Positions 16,497-24,099 of a stretch of DNA of 50,192 bases are shown here, in pieces. Every line of letters starts with the position of its first letter. Positions within the stretch are counted from its first letter, which is position 1. The DNA comes from a virus, in the IMG/VR virus record IMGVR_UViG_3300002835_000286, positions 1 to 50,192 of that record, one strand, 5' to 3'. The position numbers and the translations under genes were made by a program. Below the pieces are notes generated by a model. The model saw nothing but the letters and a program-made list of their open reading frames with translations, made no database searches and was not told the origin of the DNA.

Positions 16497-18395
16497 TTAA
16501 TGAATACTACACCAGTTTTGTCCAATCTTTGCTTCTCCTTTATGAGGACATGGTATGTTAAAAAACTCACCAGCCCATTTAATGGCATATTCTGCAAGAG
16601 CAGCAATATCTTTAGCAAATTCTTCTTTGCATTCGATATTGAATTCATCGTGATAAAAACAAACTACACCGTAATCCACACCATAGATATATCCCTTACG
16701 TTCGAGTAGTTGATGTATTTTGATGTATGCAGCACTCATCATAATAGCTTCATCACTCTGCAGAAGATACACTAATAGCTGATGTTCAAATGGAACATAA
16801 ATGGGCCTACCATCAAGACCAGTGATGCATCCATCAAAGTACTCCACCTTATTCCATTTAGCGTTAAACCGTTTCTTGGCAGTTGATCTCCATTCTTTAG
16901 TGAGTCTTTCTACAAGCTCACCAAGCCCATCTAAGCCACGATAGAGCTTGCTACGGAGTTCAGCTCCAGAATTATGCGGTTTCTTGGCCGTCTTAGCCAG
17001 TTTAACGTCACCTCCACCAAACAATAAGCAATACATCACATTCTTGGCTATGTCTCTAGATTCTAGTTCTCCGATTCTAGCGGTGATTGAGTGATTATCT
17101 GTGCCAAGCTTTTTGTCTCCATTCACCATAGCTTCAATGTATGCAGGACTTCCCATCCTTCCTGCAAGCATACGAAGCTGACAAGCATCTGAGTCAGTGC
17201 CCACAAGTACATAACCTTCTTTGCTTGTGAATATCTTTCTCATTTGTTTCCCATAGAAGCTAGAAGCTTTAGGGATGTTTACGATGCCTCTGTGTGTTGC
17301 TCTCGCTGTAGTAGCAAGGTTATTAATGATCGAACTAATACGACCATCTTTACGAATAATACCAAATAAACCCTCGATGATAGATTTGCGTTGCCTACAT
17401 TGTACGCGCTTCGCAACAAGGCGTCCGATTCCCCCTGTAATTCCTTCAAACGGGTCATCTTTACTAAGCTTAGGACTGGTCTTTTCTCCGTCGTCATTGG
17501 TATTCCATTCTAAGGGTTCCCATCCTGAGTTAAGAAGGAAATCTTTAGTTTCTTGGTTAGAATTTAAATCTACTTTCCGCAGGTTAATGCGAGTGAAAGG
17601 GCCAGCAACAATACGAGAGGCCACATCAATATTATGGCACCCCATCCAGCGCACCACAGATTGAGAATATTCTCCAGATTTGAGGAATGGTTTCTTAATG
17701 TATTTATATTCACCATCTTCCTTCAGTTCTTCCACCTCGATAAGTTGAGGTAGATGCTTGTCTAATACCCTGTCAATCCGGTTAATCCAATGGTCAAGCT
17801 GGTGTATGCAGGAATGCATGTGCTTCTGATCCACCAACCATCCATACTGTTCTTGCTTCTGCAAGCATTCAAACAGCTTGAATGACATCTTGAAAGCATT
17901 TTTCCAGTTCTTTCCATCAGCCTCCTTCATTAAGGCAAGGTAAATTAAATGCTGTATCTCTACATCTTCTGTGCAGCGATGCAGCATATCTTCAGAATAG
18001 CGTGACCAGTCATCATGGCTAGGCTTACCTCTGCCAACACGATAACCCCACGCCTCTACTGAATGAGGGCCAACCTTCTTATTAGGGCAATTGAAGGGGA
18101 CAAGGCGTTTAGGGTTGAGCAGACGAGACATTGTGAGGGTATCTACCTTTTGTCCTTTAAACTTATAGGTGTAGAGCTTCTCAAGCAACGGCCAGTCATA
18201 GCCAATTCCATTATGCATTATCAGGACATCAATGCTGTCCATAAACTCAAGAAGCTGCTTGATATAATCAGCACCCTCCCAAGGCCAGAACTTCCATACT
18301 TGCCCTGTATTGATGTCTTTAAAGACTGCGCACCAGAGCCTAGTGGCAGAATCTAATAGACCATTCGCCTCCAAATCTCCGATACAAACTCTCAT
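16497..18395 (-). CDS. DNA polymerase, family A (T7-like) with 3'-5' exonuclease
   Basis: A 632-residue replicative polymerase. The proofreading domain has DLEANG (D7, E9), HNGIGYDW (about 61-68) and CTEDVE (about 147). The polymerase domain has motif A GTDSDACQLRMLAG (about 395), motif B RDIAKNVMYCLLFGGG and motif C YHDEFNIE (near residue 583). It ends QNWCSIH, similar to the conserved T7 C-terminus. The Tyr of motif B matches the T7 position that does not discriminate against dideoxynucleotides. Motif A has Thr-Asp-Ser-Asp rather than the simple Asp-Ala-Ser form. T7 polymerase uses host thioredoxin; whether this one does is unknown. Confidence 0.93.
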   Translation of the reverse strand: MRVCIGDLEANGLLDSATRLWCAVFKDINTGQVWKFWPWEGADYIKQLLEFMDSIDVLIMHNGIGYDWPLLEKLYTYKFKGQKVDTLTMSRLLNPKRLVPFNCPNKKVGPHSVEAWGYRVGRGKPSHDDWSRYSEDMLHRCTEDVEIQHLIYLALMKEADGKNWKNAFKMSFKLFECLQKQEQYGWLVDQKHMHSCIHQLDHWINRIDRVLDKHLPQLIEVEELKEDGEYKYIKKPFLKSGEYSQSVVRWMGCHNIDVASRIVAGPFTRINLRKVDLNSNQETKDFLLNSGWEPLEWNTNDDGEKTSPKLSKDDPFEGITGGIGRLVAKRVQCRQRKSIIEGLFGIIRKDGRISSIINNLATTARATHRGIVNIPKASSFYGKQMRKIFTSKEGYVLVGTDSDACQLRMLAGRMGSPAYIEAMVNGDKKLGTDNHSITARIGELESRDIAKNVMYCLLFGGGDVKLAKTAKKPHNSGAELRSKLYRGLDGLGELVERLTKEWRSTAKKRFNAKWNKVEYFDGCITGLDGRPIYVPFEHQLLVYLLQSDEAIMMSAAYIKIHQLLERKGYIYGVDYGVVCFYHDEFNIECKEEFAKDIAALAEYAIKWAGEFFNIPCPHKGEAKIGQNWCSIH

Positions 18396-18397
18396 TG

Positions 18398-18877
18398 TTA
18401 AGTATATTGCTCCCTAATCTTCTGCTTAAAGCGACTAAGCACTTGTTTCACTGTGTTTAATTTGACATTAGTGATTTGTGTAATCTCCCGAGGAGTGCTC
18501 CCACTCTCTAGGTTAAGCCTCACAATCTCCTGATGTTCAGGGAGAAGAGCAGCTATTTCTTCTTGAATGCAAGCTAGAAGGTTGTTTTCAGTGTGTCGCT
18601 CCTCAATGGGTTCCACTTCATCCTCATCAAATTCATCAGTGAGGGTGCCATTGTATTGCTCACGTTTCCAATCCTTGAATGAATTAGCTACGATACGGCT
18701 GAGCCAATGCCCGAAGTTCATCCCCATTTCAAAGGAATGTTGATATTTCAAGGCTCGACAATAAGCTTCTTGGACAATATCTTCTGCATCGTGGTCATTA
18801 CCATTAGTACGATAGCGAACACGCTTAACTAAGGAGGAGAAGTTATGCCGATAATGCTTTTCAATGATTGAATGCAT
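18398..18877 (-). CDS. ECF-type RNA polymerase sigma factor
   Basis: A 159-residue protein with region 2 (about 1-75, including HDAEDIVQEAYCRALKYQ and a Trp-rich SRIVANSFKDWKRE helix) and region 4 (about 105-155, LPEHQEIVRLNLESG then an HTH ending KQVLSRFKQKIRE). Region 3 and region 1 are absent, as in extracytoplasmic-function sigma factors. It would redirect host RNA polymerase to phage promoters; phiEco32-type phages use a comparable sigma factor. No phage RNA polymerase is encoded here, so this is the likely switch to late transcription. The three TGTATCCGA-N15-GTATTA elements are candidate targets. It lies 2 bp from the polymerase gene and is coupled to the gene upstream (TAATG). Confidence 0.9.
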   Translation of the reverse strand: MHSIIEKHYRHNFSSLVKRVRYRTNGNDHDAEDIVQEAYCRALKYQHSFEMGMNFGHWLSRIVANSFKDWKREQYNGTLTDEFDEDEVEPIEERHTENNLLACIQEEIAALLPEHQEIVRLNLESGSTPREITQITNVKLNTVKQVLSRFKQKIREQYT

Positions 18878-19083
18878 TAGAAGATATCAAACAAATCATC
18901 CAGAACATCGGCTACACCAGTTTCTTGCATAATACTCTTAGCGACAGAAGTTCCAATACCACCTGCTACAAACCCTGTAGCAACACTTGCTATAGAAGTT
19001 TCTTCACTAACAGCATCAGCTACAGCATCACCCGTCAGAAAACCAATACCTAATGCAGCTAAATCACTTGGTTTAATACTCAT
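18877..19083 (-). CDS. Small Gly/Ala-rich protein next to sigma factor (68 aa)
   Basis: A short protein with two Gly/Ala/Val-rich, moderately hydrophobic stretches (LAALGIGFLTGDAVADAV and SVATGFVAGGIGTSVA) and an acidic, aromatic C-terminus DDLFDIF. The pattern suggests a glycine-zipper membrane-associated peptide. It overlaps the start of the sigma gene (TAATG) and the dUTPase stop by 4 bp, so it is made together with them. No family recognised. A role in membrane or in control of the sigma factor can only be guessed from position. Confidence 0.6.
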   Translation of the reverse strand: MSIKPSDLAALGIGFLTGDAVADAVSEETSIASVATGFVAGGIGTSVAKSIMQETGVADVLDDLFDIF

Positions 19084-19499
19084 TTCCCTGTACTCCCATA
19101 ACCACCAGCACCTCGTTGTGTATCATCCAGCTTATCTGCTAAGATAAACTGTACCTGCTTATAAGGAAGAACAATCCCTTGTGCAATCCTATCCCCCTTA
19201 GTGCATTGCTTACGATCACCATCAGCCTTAAGTTTAACTTTAAGCTCTCCTCGATAGTCTGAATCAATTACACCAACGCAATTAGAAAGACGTACATCAT
19301 CCTTAAACCCCATCCCTGAACGGGAGAACACAAGCATTACGTGTTCCTTCGGGATTTCAAAATATAAGCCTGTAGCTGCAATGAATGTAGGGTTTAGGAG
19401 CCCTCCTTCTACAGCAGTGATGTCAAAGCAAGCTGCCCCTTCTGTGCCATATGTAGGAATGACAGCATCAGGATGACCTTTTCGTATGTTGATATTCAT
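19080..19499 (-). CDS. dut: dUTPase (trimeric type)
   Basis: A 139-residue dUTP diphosphatase with all five motifs: GTEGAACFDI, SRSGMG, GVIDSDYRGEL, KGDRIAQGIV and RGAGGYGSTG at the C-terminus. It hydrolyses dUTP to dUMP and pyrophosphate, keeping uracil out of phage DNA and feeding dTMP synthesis. The start overlaps the RNA ligase stop by 4 bp. Together with the class II reductase it forms the genome's nucleotide supply; no thymidylate synthase was seen. Confidence 0.95.
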   Translation of the reverse strand: MNINIRKGHPDAVIPTYGTEGAACFDITAVEGGLLNPTFIAATGLYFEIPKEHVMLVFSRSGMGFKDDVRLSNCVGVIDSDYRGELKVKLKADGDRKQCTKGDRIAQGIVLPYKQVQFILADKLDDTQRGAGGYGSTGK

Positions 19500-20062
19500 T
19501 TATTGATTATCGCCTTCCAATAGCTGTCAGTGTTATACTCATATACAACTACACCCTCAACATTCATATATCCGGGAGCAGCTAAGCTACCTCCTTCAAT
19601 AAGCTTCTGCTTAGCTTCTTCAGTTGTAGCTGCATGAATTGTGGGAACTACACGGCAACATGCCGGAGTATTAGGATTGTGTGGCCCCCATCGCTTAGTA
19701 TTAAACAAGGAGAACACCTTCTCTTTCATGTCATAGGTACGACCAACCCCTTGCCCCCACCATTCTCCATAGTGGTAGCCCTCACCAAGGCCCATGAGAT
19801 CAACAACATTCTTCTCAACCCATTTAGCAAACCCGAAGTTGTCATCTTCAGGAGTAATCAATCTGTTACGTGATTGTGCCCAAAATCCATACACTTTATC
19901 ATCGTGCATGTAGAGGCGTTCAATTGGTTGAGGCGTACCCTCTTCCAATTGTGTCGCATCACAGATGAAGATACATGCATTAGTGCCATCAATCTTCTCT
20001 GTGTAGAATTCCTTCTTATTTTCTACACGTGGAATCTTAGGCCAAGCTTTAAAGATTTCCAT
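19496..20062 (-). CDS. RNA ligase family protein
   Basis: A 188-residue nucleotidyltransferase-fold ligase. Motif I is TEKIDGTNA with the Lys that takes AMP (about residue 23); motif Ia/III candidates are AQSRNR and HYGEWWGQG; motif IV is VEGVVVY and motif V WKAIINK. The compact length and motif spacing fit the Rnl2 / DRB0094-like group. Such phage ligases repair cut tRNAs or other RNAs; this genome has a tRNA-Leu but no visible polynucleotide kinase. It begins 1 base into the stop of the primase-helicase gene. A C-terminal domain is absent. Confidence 0.85.
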   Translation of the reverse strand: MEIFKAWPKIPRVENKKEFYTEKIDGTNACIFICDATQLEEGTPQPIERLYMHDDKVYGFWAQSRNRLITPEDDNFGFAKWVEKNVVDLMGLGEGYHYGEWWGQGVGRTYDMKEKVFSLFNTKRWGPHNPNTPACCRVVPTIHAATTEEAKQKLIEGGSLAAPGYMNVEGVVVYEYNTDSYWKAIINK

Positions 20063-21729
20063 TACACAACCCCCATTTCGTTAAACAACCCTGTTGCTGC
20101 ATCCCAATAGAGATGGAACCTGCCATTCTCTCCAAATTCCCTATCTTCCAACAGAACTAGCTGTCGAATGTTTCGTTCATGCTGCGGGAGATTTGGGTCT
20201 CGATTTCCTTCGATACCCAACATAAGGTTACAACTGCGGGCCATAGCCCTAGAGCCAGCGAACTGACTACTGAGAACTTCACCACCTCGTTCATGTGGGG
20301 GACCAGCATCCGGATTACGAAGATGACAAAAGATAAAGATAACCACGTTGAGATCGAGAGCCATAGCTGAAAGCTCTTGGGCAATCTCTTGAAGCTTGGT
20401 GTTAGCATCTGCTGCATTCACTCCATTAGTGAGGTTGGTAATAGGGTCTATAAAAATAGCCTTACACCCTTCTAAGGCTGCTTCTCTGATGTCTGCTTTA
20501 AGCGTTTCCCACCCGACATGCTGGTAGAGATTAATAAGAACAAGATTGTCACCAATCTCCTCAACTGCTTCATCATAGGCTTTCTCATCAAAAGGAATCT
20601 TAGGATCATGGAAGATTTTACCTGCCATCTTACCTGCCACCATCTTAACACTCTTTACATTAGCCTCTTCAGGCTTAGCCAGTAACACCTTCCAGCCATG
20701 CTCACGAATGCAATGGGCTGCTAGTGTATTAACTACCTCGCTCTTCCCTTGCTTTTGACCAGCACCGATGTAAATAGTTTCACCTAGACGCAAACCACGT
20801 GTCAAATTGGTGATACCTTTCCACGGCCATGAGAAGCCCCATTCTGGAATCTTCTTAGCTTCCTTAAACAGGTCTCTAGCATTCACTAGGCGGGTGTTCT
20901 TAGGCTTCTTGGCATTGAAGACACAGGCATTGAAGCAAGCCTTGCTACGGCCCTCTACGAGGCATTCTCCTGCATCCTTAGCAGGGAGTGCAGCAACAAT
21001 AGCTTCAGGGAGAATCTTCATACTATCTTCTACAGCAGCTTGCCCCGGAGCATCCATATCAAATACTAGGACAATCTCCTTGAAATGCTGTCGTAAATCC
21101 TTAGCTACTGAAGCAAGTGTCTTACTTGCACTGCTGCTGCCATTAACAAGAGACACCACAGCAGGATCAATGGCTGCATACTCACCTTTCTGCCCTTCCT
21201 TAAGAATCTGATAGAGAGCCATTGCATCAATCTCTCCTTCAGTGATATAGAGGCGTTTAGTACCTGACTGAACAGCTTTGTCCCATCCGAACAAATCTGC
21301 ATCAGCAATTCGACCAATACCCCAGAATTTCTTACCCTCTACGAGGCGACACTTATAACCCACTAGCTCCCCTTGTTTCTTATAGGGATAGTAATGTGCT
21401 ACAATTGTCTCTCCGTCCTCTTCAGAGACAGATGTACGTGTCCCAAAATAGGAGAGGGTGGCTGCTGTTAATTTCCTATCCTTAAGCTCTAAGCTCTTGA
21501 ATTGATTAATGGCCTTAAGTTCTTGAGCTATTTCTTCAGGGGTTTTCTTAAACCCCACAGGAGGTTTATACCCTTCCGGCTTGTCCTCATATGGATTAGG
21601 GACATACGTTTTACATGCGAAACAGAACCCGCTGTATGTCCCGTCATCATTAGAGAAGATGTTTAGTCCTCGTCGAGAATGGCATGTCTCTGTTTCATGT
21701 GCAATTCGATCAACTACGCTTCCTGACAT
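20062..21729 (-). CDS. DNA primase-helicase (T7 gp4-like)
   Basis: I start it at the ATG at 21729 (MSGSVV), which has an AAAGGAAA ribosome site 5 nt upstream; a TTG further upstream lacks this. The 555 residues hold an N-terminal zinc-ribbon remnant (CHSRRG and CFAC), a TOPRIM primase core (ITEGEIDAMAL, VLVFDMDAPG) and a RecA-type hexameric helicase with Walker A GAGQKQGKSEV, Walker B AIFIDPITN, and SQFAGSRAMAR. It unwinds the fork and lays down primers for the family A polymerase. The zinc site shows Cys and His rather than the four Cys of T7 gp4. The helicase P-loop has GQKQGKS. Confidence 0.92.
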   Translation of the reverse strand: MSGSVVDRIAHETETCHSRRGLNIFSNDDGTYSGFCFACKTYVPNPYEDKPEGYKPPVGFKKTPEEIAQELKAINQFKSLELKDRKLTAATLSYFGTRTSVSEEDGETIVAHYYPYKKQGELVGYKCRLVEGKKFWGIGRIADADLFGWDKAVQSGTKRLYITEGEIDAMALYQILKEGQKGEYAAIDPAVVSLVNGSSSASKTLASVAKDLRQHFKEIVLVFDMDAPGQAAVEDSMKILPEAIVAALPAKDAGECLVEGRSKACFNACVFNAKKPKNTRLVNARDLFKEAKKIPEWGFSWPWKGITNLTRGLRLGETIYIGAGQKQGKSEVVNTLAAHCIREHGWKVLLAKPEEANVKSVKMVAGKMAGKIFHDPKIPFDEKAYDEAVEEIGDNLVLINLYQHVGWETLKADIREAALEGCKAIFIDPITNLTNGVNAADANTKLQEIAQELSAMALDLNVVIFIFCHLRNPDAGPPHERGGEVLSSQFAGSRAMARSCNLMLGIEGNRDPNLPQHERNIRQLVLLEDREFGENGRFHLYWDAATGLFNEMGVV

Positions 21730-21739
21730 ATGTTTCCTT

Positions 21740-21820
21740 TCATTTCTTTTCTCCAAAGGCTAGGCGTTCGATTAGGTCAGCGGCTTGTGTCATCTCGATT
21801 GCGCGTAGGTGGGTTAGCAT
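21740..21820 (-). CDS. Possible 26-aa peptide upstream of primase-helicase
   Basis: A 26-codon frame (begins MLTHLRAIEM, ends LAFGEKK) that ends 10 bp before the primase-helicase ATG. A weak AGAGGTGA site precedes it by 12 nt. It could be a short leader peptide or a chance frame; support is limited to position in a dense operon. Confidence 0.3.
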   Translation of the reverse strand: MLTHLRAIEMTQAADLIERLAFGEKK

Positions 21821-21838
21821 CCACAGTATTTCACCTCT

Positions 21839-21946
21839 CTATGGGGCCGCACCTACCAAATCCGATGGATGATAGTTAGGATCGTATCCACCATCGCCAA
21901 TTGGCAGATCGGGATTGTCCGCGTTCGAGTAATATTCTTCATCCAT
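21839..21946 (-). CDS. Possible 35-aa acidic peptide
   Basis: A 35-codon frame beginning MDEEYYSNADNP and rich in Asp, Tyr, Pro and Gly. It lies in the 240-bp gap before the primase-helicase and shares the higher G+C of the two genes upstream. No family recognised; I report it because the gap would otherwise be unusually long for this arm. Confidence 0.4.
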   Translation of the reverse strand: MDEEYYSNADNPDLPIGDGGYDPNYHPSDLVGAAP

Positions 21947-21973
21947 GTAAAATTCTTTCTTCGTTGGTGCGGG

Positions 21974-22222
21974 TTAGGGGAGGGGTGGTGCAGCGAGTAG
22001 TAGTGTTCCCGCTGGCAGCAAGTCAGTTGACTCAGTATCTATCCACCTAATATCGTACAGAGTATCTGTATTTATTACGACTGCCACCGGCTCCCGTTCC
22101 GCGAGGTAGGCGGCGAGGAAGCGTTTGGAATACTCATGCAACCATTTTGTGCCGGGGTAGTCACCAACTGCGTCATCAGTCTGCGTAGCCACCCGCAGCG
22201 CGAGTTCCTTGATGTCGGTCAT
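21974..22222 (-). CDS. Accessory phage hypothetical protein (82 aa)
   Basis: An 82-residue protein with KRFLAAYLAEREPVAVV and a C-terminal LLPAGTLLLAAPPLP segment. This tail pattern recurs in small accessory proteins of proteobacterial phages and prophages. Codon use is more G+C-rich than that of the amidoligase and replication genes around it, suggesting recent transfer. It overlaps the next gene by 4 bp. The function is unknown. Confidence 0.65.
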   Translation of the reverse strand: MTDIKELALRVATQTDDAVGDYPGTKWLHEYSKRFLAAYLAEREPVAVVINTDTLYDIRWIDTESTDLLPAGTLLLAAPPLP

Positions 22223-22536
22223 TTCATACTCCTGAGTTCATCAGCCAATGTAGCCCATCCGTGTAGCTCGGCATAATGAGCACACCGTTCCCTCTCAGCC
22301 CTCAGCGCAGCATCAAGGGCCGATGAGTCGTCGGGAGTGGCGAGGGCTACAATTATTTCATCAACTATTGGTTTATAACCTCCCTCTACATCAGGATCAA
22401 TACAGGTTTGCAAGCCATTCAATGCCCCTCGCAATTCCTTGATGCGAGCTTGTGCGGCGGCGAGTTGATCTTGTGTTTCTTTATGGAAGCTCTCTTCAGC
22501 CTCCAATTGAGCAACACAAGCAGATATAACGTCCAT
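22219..22536 (-). CDS. Accessory phage hypothetical protein, coiled coil (105 aa)
   Basis: The N-terminal 45 residues form a coiled coil (LEAEESFHKETQDQLAAA). The C-terminal part has ALDAALRAERERCAHYAE, a motif seen often in small accessory proteins of proteobacterial phages. Like its neighbour it is G+C-richer than the surrounding arm. It starts on the last base of the amidoligase stop (TAATG). Function unknown. Confidence 0.65.
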   Translation of the reverse strand: MDVISACVAQLEAEESFHKETQDQLAAAQARIKELRGALNGLQTCIDPDVEGGYKPIVDEIIVALATPDDSSALDAALRAERERCAHYAELHGWATLADELRSMK

Positions 22537-23531
22537 TATTCCTTCACCTCCAAATAAGGCATACTAATCAACATACTATAAGCAGCCCTCATCTCCTGTT
22601 CCATTTCTGTATAGGAGAATAAGGGGAGATGCGGCCCAAATACCTCTGTTGCTAGCAGTAATGGAGATGTTAAAGCCATCTGCTTAATGACATGAATTGA
22701 ATACTTCTGCGAAATGTTACGTATATTTTGTAACACATCCAACCACGGGAAGAGAACAGCAATGTCAAGCGTTCCCCTCATAGCCCTGAATTCAATACTC
22801 CCTTGCGTCATCATAGGACAGAGGTTGATAGCACAATACTTGTAGCTATCCTCTCTAATCCCATTAAACCCTCGCTTAAGGAGGAAATCATAAGCTGCTT
22901 CTAGTTGATATTCAGCATCACAACACCGGAGGCAGAAGCGATTACCACTACGGGAGTCTCCACCAAACCTAGTCAAAGCATTCTCAAGGAGGTAGCTCAG
23001 ATAGAGGAATGTGTGAATCTGGTGTTTAGTGAATTCCAATACATTAACATGAACATGCACAGATGTACGGAAAGAGAAATCCAATACAGCTTTGTTAGCT
23101 GAGAGGGCTGTATTCAGGTCAACCAAGGCTTTCTTAGCATCTTCCAAAGCTAATGGCTTACGAAGAATGTACTCCCTGCTCTCGCCACGTAAGGAACCAT
23201 CAGCTTTGTCAGTCCATTTACCTGAGATGGCCTTAAGGAGATTGGTTCCTTCAGTTTCAATTTCAATTCCGAAGGTGCCTTTAGTTTTTAAACCGATAGC
23301 TTGAGTTAGGGTGTAGGATTGTGGAGGTTGTAATTGACAAGGGTTAGACACCTCATCCAAAATAACAACTTTTGGGATCACCCTAGCTCCCCGTCGTGGC
23401 TCTAATCCTTGGGCCACATTCATGAACATCTCAGGGGGCTTCCTCACCAATACATTATCACCATTGATAACGGGACGAGCGATAGGTTGAGCTAGCATTT
23501 CCTCAAAGAAGGGATTATCAAAATCAGGCAT
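22536..23531 (-). CDS. Amidoligase (Amidoligase_2-type COOH-NH2 ligase)
   Basis: A 331-residue member of the glutamine-synthetase-fold amidoligase superfamily. The first metal-binding strand is FGIEIETEG (about residue 90), followed by DGSLRGESREYILRKP, then SVHVHVNV and the late strand GSIEFRAMRGT. These correspond to the Glu and His ligands expected for Mg-ATP. The family is predicted to join a carboxyl to an amine, as in isopeptide or peptide bonds; substrates are unknown. I start at ATG 23531, overlapping the stop of the gene upstream. It belongs to a block with a second amidoligase, ATP-grasp ligase and two amidotransferase-fold genes. Confidence 0.82.
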   Translation of the reverse strand: MPDFDNPFFEEMLAQPIARPVINGDNVLVRKPPEMFMNVAQGLEPRRGARVIPKVVILDEVSNPCQLQPPQSYTLTQAIGLKTKGTFGIEIETEGTNLLKAISGKWTDKADGSLRGESREYILRKPLALEDAKKALVDLNTALSANKAVLDFSFRTSVHVHVNVLEFTKHQIHTFLYLSYLLENALTRFGGDSRSGNRFCLRCCDAEYQLEAAYDFLLKRGFNGIREDSYKYCAINLCPMMTQGSIEFRAMRGTLDIAVLFPWLDVLQNIRNISQKYSIHVIKQMALTSPLLLATEVFGPHLPLFSYTEMEQEMRAAYSMLISMPYLEVKE

Positions 23532-24099
23532 TTTCAAATACCCCCATTAAATAGTTCATGCTTCGCTTAAATAGAAAGCGATTAGAAACCTCATCATACA
23601 TCCCCACTTTCTTAGTGATGTGAATGATTTCATGGTCAGCAGAGATAGCAAATGAGCGATGGAAAGCTAATGCTTTTCTTCCTGTATCTCGTATGATACC
23701 AATTGCTTCCATCACTGAGGGGTAACGCCCATCTGCACAATCTGTAATAGGAGAACCCTTAATATTGAAAATCTCATTCACCACCTCACGTGAAGGACTT
23801 CTCTCTGTCAAACTCTGCACTATAAGATTCTGCACAGTGAGTCCTTGCTTGAATTGACGCTTAGGAATGCGAGAGAGGAATACAGTTTCATTCTTGCAAT
23901 TGCACATTCCCAAAGGGAGAGGACGAAAATCAAGACGTTTATCAGAAAGAGGTATCTTTACCATACCACCATCAATTGTGCTAAGACCCAATTGATGATC
24001 GTCCGTAACGTAAGACACATATACAGGCTTCTTTTCAAACCTGATGATGCTCTCTGCAAAGATTGTGACTAAATCACCAACCTCAACATTTTCATACAT
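23524..24099 (-). CDS. Uncharacterised protein between the two amidoligases (191 aa)
   Basis: Start at 24099 (MYENVEVGDLV), which overlaps the stop of the type-2 amidoligase gene by 8 bp. The first 60 residues look like a small beta-barrel (VGDLVTIFAES, then KPVYVSYVTDD), followed by a helical half with SPSREVVNEIF and DGRYPSVMEAIGIIRD. No catalytic motif recognised. It is overlapped at both ends by amidoligase genes, so it may be a partner or adaptor of these enzymes. That is an inference from gene order only. Confidence 0.65.
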   Translation of the reverse strand: MYENVEVGDLVTIFAESIIRFEKKPVYVSYVTDDHQLGLSTIDGGMVKIPLSDKRLDFRPLPLGMCNCKNETVFLSRIPKRQFKQGLTVQNLIVQSLTERSPSREVVNEIFNIKGSPITDCADGRYPSVMEAIGIIRDTGRKALAFHRSFAISADHEIIHITKKVGMYDEVSNRFLFKRSMNYLMGVFENA

